64,000 nucleotides of DNA from Pristionchus mayeri (taxonomy: Eukaryota; Nematoda; Chromadorea; Rhabditida; Neodiplogasteridae), in assembly GCA_036245805.1 (NCBI GenBank), contig BTRK01000002.1, forward strand, positions 26,281,067 through 26,345,066, given 5' to 3'. Below, one piece after another: positions 56,027 to 64,000 of the stretch; positions within the stretch are counted from its first letter, which is position 1; the number at the start of each line of letters is the position of its first letter. Under the pieces are notes generated by a model. That model had not been told where the DNA came from, did not search any database, and saw nothing but the letters and a program-made list of their open reading frames with translations. The translations under genes were made by a program, and so were the position numbers.

Positions 56027-59000
56027 ATGCAGTTGTTACGGGTGTTCTACTGGTCGGCTGGTTCTCTCGTCGCCTTCTTTCTCGCATGGATACTCCAGCC
56101 TCTCGAGTGGCACAACCTCCACGATACCGTGAGTTCTTACTTGCATATTTTTGTAAGCTCATTTGCCTTGTATTAGTTAGCTTGAGAATATTTTTTTTTG
56201 TAAGCTGATTTGCCTTGTATTAGTTAGCTTAAGCCAGTGGAAAACATCTAGCATGTGAATAGTATGATAACAGTCGATTTCAGGAGTCGCTGATCACTCG
56301 ATGGGGATACCCGTTCGAGTCGCACATTGTGAGGACTGAGGATGGCTACATTCTCGAGATCCAGAGGATCAAGCACGGAAGGAACGCACCAGGTACACTT
56401 TTCGCTTCGAGACCAGAGGCTGGGAAAAGTGATGGGTTCGAGATGTTTCGCTTGTCTCGACTATCAGTCGTGGCACTTTCGCATCTGGAACCGGCGCTTG
56501 AAACACCTCGTCACTCTTATCTCTGCAAATCGCTTATCAGTCACGAGGGGGGAAGAGCAGAGGCAGTTTCTGCCCTCGAATTCCTCCTCGTGGTTATCAT
56601 TCTCGAGAAAGTTCGATGACCTTCCAAGGGAGGAGCGCGCACTGCGATATCTCTCTTAGACCAATGATCGCCGAGAGATTGTGCATATTGGAGAGGGCAA
56701 TTTCACATTCGTCTAAACGAGTCACGTGGGGCCGCACTTTCTCCGTTTATCGTGTTATCAAGATCAAACTTCCTCTTGAAACCCCCCTGTTTGATTAGGG
56801 GTTCTTAATGGGGTTCTCATTACGATCAACTGAGAACCTTTTCAGTGCGAAAATACTGAAGGGGGCGAGGGGGAGAGGTAAAAGATCTTACAAGTATGAG
56901 TCACTGTTCAGCAAGCAGCAGATGGTATTGACTACGTGTGCATTACCCAAGGGGTCAGAAGGGTCGAAGGCCGGTTCACCTCGCGTCCAAAGTAGTGTTG
57001 TTCACATGACAGCTTCTACTACGAAAAGAGGAGCATCTGAATGGTCAGGCAGAGTCACCCCATAAAAAAGTGGACCGACCCTAAATGGGGAAACATCATT
57101 AGTCATCTCGCATAGTACGGAGTGAGTGATTGACCATGCCATCACTCAGTGTGACAGGGGAGGCGTCTGGGTGAGAATGACACCCACTCGTAGTCTAGAT
57201 GTTAGGCTCGATGAAGTGCAAACGCTGTCTGAGAATGTTTTGAAAATAACGAAGATCCGTCTAAGCTCCGCCCCCTTTCAGACCCCGCCCACCATCGACC
57301 TCCCGTGCTTCTGCAGCACGGACTCGCCCTCGACAGCAGCAACTACGTTGCCAATCTGCCCAATCAGTCACTCGGTAGGTCATTCGCGACAGTTTTTAGC
57401 CAAAAATGCCCAGAAATACATTGAATTAGTCGTTTTTGATCGTTTTCATGGTTATTTGCAATGCAGATTGAATTTTGCAGTTATTTTTCTCGCATTAGAT
57501 GCTATCAAGCACTGCACTAGAGCAGCAATAACTGTGACGCACAATTCACTAAACAACGTACAGAGTAGAGATAGTATCGGATGGTTGAATAGCAGATGGA
57601 AGTGATCGAATGTAAAGAGAATTATAGTGAAAACAGCTATAGAAAGAACTGAATTGTGAAATCAAAGGAAGAAGCAGGAACAGCATGGGAGAGAGCATAG
57701 CAACGTTCACTAGGATCTCAAATTAGAGTGTGACTAACGAAGCGTCTCTATACGGAGGAGAGCTCTTGTTAGATGTAGTAGTACGAAATGCACGGAAGGC
57801 AATACTAAATTTCCCTGAATTCAAGGGTAGATCAATGAATCAATAGATAATCTTGCAGCCTTTCTGCTGGCCGATGCTGGATTCGACGTGTGGCTGGGCA
57901 ATTCTCGTGGCAATTCGTATGGGAGAAAACACGAATCACTCCACCACTGGGACTTCGAATTCTGGAACTTCTCGTGAGTTCAGCAACGCTTTCATCTTTC
58001 ATCATTGAAATTTTCGAATTACATGATTGCAACATAGCAATTTAACGGTCTGAGCTTTGAGAAGAAACATTCGTGAAACTCATCAAACAAAAAAATTGAA
58101 ATTTGCCTAACCATCGATTCACCTTCCAATCGACCCCTTCTCCAGATGGCAAGAGATGGCCAATCACGACGTGCCTGCCATCGTGGACAAAGTGCTCGAA
58201 GTGACGGGAGAACAAAGACTGAACTACATCGGACACTCCCAGGTGTGGAAGAATATTTATTACTGATTGAGCACCCTAAACGAAGAGTATTGGTTTCAAA
58301 ATTTGCACCTGCTTTACAGTAGAAAGGAGGGATATTTGCAGCTTCTTTTATCGGGAGAGCATCCAGCACAAATAGCAATAGACAGGCTCATCAAACTATT
58401 CCTTCCCTCGTCGTTGAATTTGCAATAGTTACTCCGTATTTGGTTAAAAAAAATAGAAATAGAAATTTAAATTTCAGGGCGCGCTGATCCTCTTCGCCCG
58501 CCTCACTGAGGACGAGGAGCTCACCAAGAAGGTGAACATTAGAAAATTATTATAAAAAACAAATACATAATAATATTATCATCACACAAATTGGCAGATC
58601 CACAACGTGTTCGCTCTCGCGCCCGCCCTCTCCGTCACCAACATCAGAGGACCCATCGCAGGCATTGGTTCGTTCTTATTTTCTAATTGAATACATTGAC
58701 TCACGAAAAGTATTTGAGTTTCACTAGAATGTTAGTGACATTCGGACAAGAAATCAAATAGATTAATCGATTTTATCACCAGGTACATCTATGATATCGT
58801 TCCATCTTGTTAACCGTACGGCAAAATGAGAGTTTTATGAAGGGAAGAAAAGTAACGAAAATCATAAAAGTGCCTGCTTTCAGCGCCTCTCGCTCCGATT
58901 CTTCAGCAGATCGAGCAGTTGGCAGGAGGGTCATTCGGCGTCTTCAGGAGATCCATCGTCAACACCATCATCGGACAGGTACCGTGCATTCCATTCAGAA

Positions 59001-60078
59001 TAAGGGATATGGGGTTAGCCATCTTCTTGCTGCTTCAAGCTGGAAGTCCAAGCGAAAACACTCTTTGCTCCCTCATATCAGCATCATAGATAAATAACAA
59101 TTCAAACGTGTACAAAGTCCAAATTATTGAAGTAAGGAGACCAATTTGAAGGTGTTGTGCAATAACGACTACCTGAGCACCGCTTGCGCCCGCTACTTCT
59201 ACGCCAACGGAGGCATCGAGAGCAAGCAGCTGAATACGGTAAGTGGGTACCGTAACTGGTAATTGAGAACTAACTGAATCAAATATCGGAAGCAATCGAT
59301 AACTTACTATTCTTGATTCCAGAGCCGGATGGACGTCTACCTCTCGAGTTATCCAGATGGAATGTCCACCAAGAATGTTGTGCACTTCGGCCAGATGGTG
59401 AGTTAGTGTATGGGAATAGGGCTAATTAGCAATTTTAATTAAAATAATAACATTAAAGGTGCTACACAAGCGCACTGCTCGTTTCGACTACGGCGCAGAT
59501 GAGAATCTGGCGAGATACGGATGCGTGAGTTTCATAGTCACTTACTTCTAAAGAAACTTTCGGTTATCCGAGAATCGTGATTTCTGAAGTGGGTTTCGTC
59601 TTTTTTGAGAATCCATTCATAAATTTTGAAGGAATCACAGTAGAATGTGGCGTTTTCGATCTATCATAATGCGATAATTTCAGCGCATCGCGCCTGCCTA
59701 CAACTTCACGAACGTGAAAGTGCCGATGTACATCTGGTACTCTCCTCAGGACTATCTAGTGTCGGATGTAGACATACAGGAGATGATCATCCCCACTCTC
59801 GACAGCCAGTACCTCAAGGTGAGCCATTTATTGATCCCTTGGTATGCCTTAGAAAGCCTTGGAAAGATTGAACTACAGTGTATTCCTTGAAACATAGAAG
59901 ATAATCCATTGGAATATATGCATTCGAATATTGTCAGTCCTAATATTGTCCTTTTCAGTTGAACAAGTCTCTGCCCTCGTACAACCACGTTGACTTCCAC
60001 TGGGGATTAAATGCAGTAGCAGACATCTACGAGCCAATCATCGAGATTCTCACGAGTGAAACGAAGATCCGACGGTAG
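56027..60078 (+). CDS. Acid (gastric/lysosomal-type) lipase 1
   Basis: Hydrolyses triglycerides or cholesteryl esters in lysosome or gut lumen. It belongs to the AB-hydrolase lipase family (nematode lipl type). Thirteen exons join in phase to 405 residues: 56027-56128, 56284-56392, 57282-57374, 57859-57973, 58146-58242, 58478-58531, 58598-58667, 58884-58978, 59152-59238, 59323-59397, 59459-59524, 59684-59818 and 59959-60078. A hydrophobic leader ([17 protein letters not shown]) is a signal peptide or anchor. [17 protein letters not shown] is the family's N-terminal motif, [13 protein letters not shown] gives the oxyanion region, and [10 protein letters not shown] follows. The triad is S171 in GHSQG, D344 in YSPQDYLV and H376 in NHVDFHWG. 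All are intact, so it is likely active. Intron 1 has a ~40-bp direct repeat (56151-56192, 56197-56232). Confidence 0.93.
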
Positions 60079-61168
60079 TCCGAAGGAATCCATTAGATTT
60101 AGATTATGTTGTTGTCTTTCTAGCGAGTATCTCTCCTCATGAATATCATTCCATTTATTACGGGTTCATTAATGTATTGCGTTAGACGAGGATAAAGATT
60201 TGAAATATTCAACGATCTGGATGATTTTCGAAATGATTCTACAAGAAAGCAATATACGAACAATTTCCATTACAGTGCGCGAGAGAGATGCCAAAAAACA
60301 TGAGGAAAGTACTCGGATTATAATAGACTATTATATGAGCTGTTTTGAGACAGGAGTTGTTTATTTTCATGTGTCTCTTCTACGAATTCCTGTTGCTAAC
60401 ACTTCGAATTTCAATGTAAAGATAGGTGTAATTTCAACACACTATTATATATTTTGTTGCTCTCGAAACCATTCGACTGGGGGCAGATAAGAGGTTGTTG
60501 TTGCTATTTCCACGCGAGCGACGAACGGAAAAATAGAGTGAGGAAATAGTCTCTCCGTTTCGAATGATCTCTCGTCAATCAGAGAGGCGAGAGAGTGTGG
60601 AAATAGAAGAGAGCTCATTCTTCTCTCACAGATTTGCAAGATAACTTTCTCGTTTTCATGTTTTTTGATCAGAGTGTTTTTCACATCACTCGAGGCAAGG
60701 AATATTTCGGGAGTAACTGAGGAAAAATAAAGAGGAGTATTACATGATTCACTGAAATTCTCCAGCTTATTTGAGTCAAAGCCATCTATTCCTCAAGATT
60801 TAGACATTTACAAGAGATTAGAGAGTTGAAAACGACCAAATACTCGACCTTCATTATTGATTTCGCGAAAGGGATTGTGATTAGTGTATTTTGAATGCTC
60901 TACATGTTCCCAAGTGCGATACTCTACCCAGATACACGTCAATTCACGCGAATGGAGTAAGTTCTGACGACATTGATCGATAAGAATCTTGCCGATGGGT
61001 AATGAATTCAAACGGGATTCCATACTCTCGCTGTTCCTTCACTCTTATCTCCGCTTATCTGCGAGAGGGGACGGGGAGAGGAGCGAACTTTCACTGCCCC
61101 TCCCCTCCCTCCCTCTTCTCTCCCCTTCTCTCCTCCCTCCCTCAGTCCTTGCTCCTCTCCTCTACCCG
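60079..61168. other. Intergenic region between the lipase genes
   Basis: It includes the lipase 1 3' end and a C/T-rich stretch just before lipase 2 (61079-61160). No exon recognised. Tandem same-strand lipases about 1.1 kb apart suggest local duplication. Confidence 0.5.
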
Positions 61169-64000
61169 ATGGGTGGCGTTGCGAACTTCTGCAAGACTCT
61201 CCTTCTAGTCTACTTCGCCGTCCTTGGCCTCTTCTTCTCCCTCGTGGCAGGTCTCATCATCTACGCATCACTACATGAGAACCCCTACACCACGGCGAGT
61301 TCACTTCTTTCTCTTATTTTTTTACGTTTCCATAGTTCATTCTCATCATTATTCATTCTTCAATCCTTTCCTCCAACTCGTAACGGGCACTCTGGAAATG
61401 ACTTGGACCCAGACCAGGAGAAGTTTCAATCTTATCTGGGTCTTTTTACAGTTTCGAATTTATTGTTATATTGGAGTGGGGAAAGCGCGGGAACACCTGA
61501 CCCGAGTGAGAGATGGAACAACCACCTCCTCTTTTTCTCTGCCTCTCCGGCGTTCTCGCAGTCTCTAGTTGCTGTCTGACCGTCAGGAAACTCTCTCTAA
61601 TCCCACGATATTTTTACGGACCCGAAAGGTGTTCCTTTGTTTTGTTTTCCATCCCAGCCGTTATTAAACTTCCGAAGCGTTGACAATTTATTGTTGAATC
61701 TGAGAATCATATGCGTGACTCACACGCACATAGAAGTCGAGAAGTATCCTTAAATTTGATCATTTTCTGTAGAACTATACAAAACGACCTCAGAAATAAT
61801 GCATAATTTGAACAGTGCAGTTGACTGTCAGGGACAGACGAGAGAGCATCTCACTAAATAGGAGGGAAAACCAATCTCAGCACTCACTTTCAGGAGAAAT
61901 TGATCAAGGCCGAGGGATATCCATTCGAGGAGCACACGGTTGTCACCACCGATGGCTACGTCAACAGGATACATCGGATACCCGCCAAGGGAACTGCCAG
62001 TGAGTGGAGTCTGCCGTTTCTTGCCAGTTGTTGTGTCGAATTTGTTGTGTCTGCGTTCTCAGCTATGTCGGGGATGTCGCTGTTCTCGTTGTTCTTCTGA
62101 CTAAGAAACGGTTCCAAATTCGATCGTTATACGAAAAATGTTGTCAGGATTTTCCCCTTGAGTCCAGACCGTGATGACTTTCGCACTCATCACCGTTTCC
62201 CACTAGATCGCGAGTGGACCCTCCTCATTCGTATCACAGAACCGAGAAAGCGAGAGAGTACGTGAAACGGAGAGAGTGAACCCCTTGCATGGCTATTGGA
62301 CGATTGGCCCTCATGAGACCAGCTGATAAGCGGAATGAGAGAGGGTGGAATTCGCACTTTGACCGAGTGTAGCAGAGAAAGGGGCAGGGGTTAGTGTTAT
62401 TGCAAGGGAATCAGGGTTATCACTTCAGAATGAAGGTTGTTTTGCTTCTCTTACGGCATAACAAATTTTATGAACCTCGAGATATGCTCCTTCGCAATAT
62501 CTTTAGGTCAAAGTACGATAGTCAGAGAGAAGCGGCAATCTGACACGATACTGAACACGAGAGCTGAACACGGCAGGGGTCAAAGGGGAGAAGGGTTGAG
62601 CTGAAATTTGATAGATCTATAAAACTTCCGCTGACGTTGCGTTTGTGTTTGCAAGGCAACGCATCAGTGAATTGCTTTGCATAAACATTGACTGACAGAG
62701 CATGCCAACATCTCAGAAGATCAAAGATCATTGCAGAGGAGGTAGTTCTTGTGCAACCGGGACTTCTGATGGACAGTGCCTGCTTCGTGTCCAATGGAGC
62801 CAAGGGTGAGGATGGGAGTGACTTTATCGAAGGAATCATGATCATTGACTTCGGATAATTTAATTAGATGGGTCAACACAAGACCCAACAATTCTTAAAG
62901 AAAAATAAATAAAAAGTCGATCAAACAGCAAAGATGAACCTTGCAGGTTCACTGGCCTTCCTGCTCTCTGATGCTGGCCACGACGTGTGGCTGGGAAACG
63001 CGCGGGGCGGACACTACAGCGAACACAAAGAGTGGAACAAGTGGGAGGGACGATTCTGGAACTTCTCGTCAGTTTTTATTACTTTTACTTTGTTGGAGCA
63101 AATATGATATCGATCCATCTATTAGAAGACCATTCGAAATCAAATGAAGAACTCAATAAAATGTTTGTCTAATCATTCATACTGGCTTCGTATTTTTTAG
63201 ATGGGAGGACCTCGCGGCTCATGAAATTCCCTCAATAATTGACTTCATTCTGAAAGAGACCGGGCGAAAGAAGGTAAACCCTTTCATCTTTATCGCTATT
63301 GCAATTTTATTGTTCCCATTGGAAGAGCTTTCGTAAAAACATTTTCCTTGGCCACACATATTTCTTGAGAGGTGGGGCCTTGGAGAAGGGGGTAGGGAAG
63401 ATCATGCTTTAGTAATACATTTAACATAGACAGATATTTTTTTAAAAATTGTATCGAGATCGGCATACAATTTATTCCAGTTGATCTACGTGGGCAACTC
63501 TCAGAGTGGACTGGTCGCCATGGCTTTGTTGAGCACGAAGGACGAATACAATGACAAGGTCAACTATTTGGCGACTTTTAGTGCGCGCATTTGCATCTTA
63601 TCCGACAATATTTTATAGTGAATTATGAGCCGATTGAAAACCATTCCTCAATGCTTACAATTCACAAGGAAAAGTCGTGTATGTAAGGTTGCAGTAGTAA
63701 TCACAGGCTAGCGCTCACTCGAGTAATAGTGTATTTGAGGTGAAAGCGCTCTTCGGTCTTGCTCCGGCGGCTTCTCTCGCCCACGTGAAGGGACCCATGG
63801 TGGAGCTTGCACCTGCTGGCCATCTCGTTGACGTCAGTCCAGGGTTTCTCCCTACCTTTCCGTCGAAATGCAAAACAAACCCGCAATACAAATATCGATG
63901 ATTAGACAAGGTTTATCATCAATTGCGTTTCGAAATCTGAATAACTCACTAATCTTTTGAACGGGATAATTCATCTTTCGATTTAATGGTTCTAAAATCT
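61169..64000 (+). CDS. Acid lipase 2, partial (runs off the window), altered active-site motifs
   Basis: Paralogue of lipase 1 with the same intron phases. Exons: 61169-61294, 61894-61999, 62737-62805, 62947-63067, 63201-63273, 63481-63558 and one starting at 63740. The N-terminal hydrophobic segment (TLLLVYFAVLGLFFSLVAGL) is a signal anchor. GYPFEEHTVVTTDGYV and DVWLGNARGG match the family. Two hallmark motifs differ. The nucleophile elbow reads GNSQS (S172) instead of GHSQG, and the oxyanion-region HG is PG (VQPGLL). Exon 1 uses a GC donor (ACG|GCGAGT). Asp and His of the triad lie beyond the window. Activity may be changed or lost. The end of the last exon is unresolved. Confidence 0.85.

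Noticed and set aside
1..64000. tRNA and rRNA genes
   Set aside because: I looked for T-loop-like GGTTCGA contexts and rRNA cores and found none with a supporting fold, though a covariance search could still find a small RNA.

Overview
The window is animal nuclear DNA, most likely from a nematode. Genes are split into many small exons separated by short GT-AG (occasionally GC-AG) introns, many only 45-70 bp long. The recognisable genes are eukaryotic: a synaptotagmin, acid lipases, a DDI1-type retropepsin protein and an ACT-domain threonine dehydratase. The mobile DNA is CR1/L2-type LINEs, mariner, and TA- or TTAA-flanked MITEs. A diplogastrid such as Pristionchus is my guess from intron style and satellite-rich flanks, but I cannot test it here.

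Layout. (1) 1-7075: two LINE relics. LINE1 (+) has an intact mariner inserted in the last codons of its reverse-transcriptase ORF. LINE2 (-) is split by a 1.3-kb fold-back element. (2) 7076-28197: a giant, nearly identical inverted repeat of two ~10.5-kb arms around a 145-bp spacer. Each arm carries a complete ddi-1-like gene (UBL, helical region, retropepsin, UBA), a divergently arranged stand-alone retropepsin gene, two fold-back elements and the 3' half of a threonine dehydratase/serine racemase-like gene. The spacer is the exon encoding that enzyme's PLP-phosphate glycine loop. (3) 28198-39633: two arrays of an 80-bp satellite, each followed by the same ~634-bp flank. Between them lies a third copy of the dehydratase gene, which has the 5' part but is cut off at its 3' end, and then several MITEs. 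(4) 39667-40785: a decayed mariner. (5) 41250-47897: a complete 11-exon synaptotagmin (-), with a fold-back element and a MITE in its introns. (6) 47898-56026: mostly non-coding sequence with weak signals only. (7) 56027-64000: two tandem acid-lipase genes (+). The second runs off the window and has altered active-site motifs.

How it fits together. The central palindrome looks like a fold-back (inverted) duplication that broke inside the dehydratase gene, duplicating everything on one side including the ddi-1-like genes. No copy of the dehydratase in the window is complete: one has the front half, two have the back half, and they overlap by about 735-880 bp of near-identical sequence. The ddi-1-like gene is open in both arms. 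The stand-alone retropepsin is open only in the right arm, where the left arm has a 19-bp tandem duplication. The satellite begins exactly where the right arm ends, so the satellite, the palindrome and the broken gene are probably parts of one rearrangement history. Exon calls were made by eye from splice consensus, reading phase and protein motifs.
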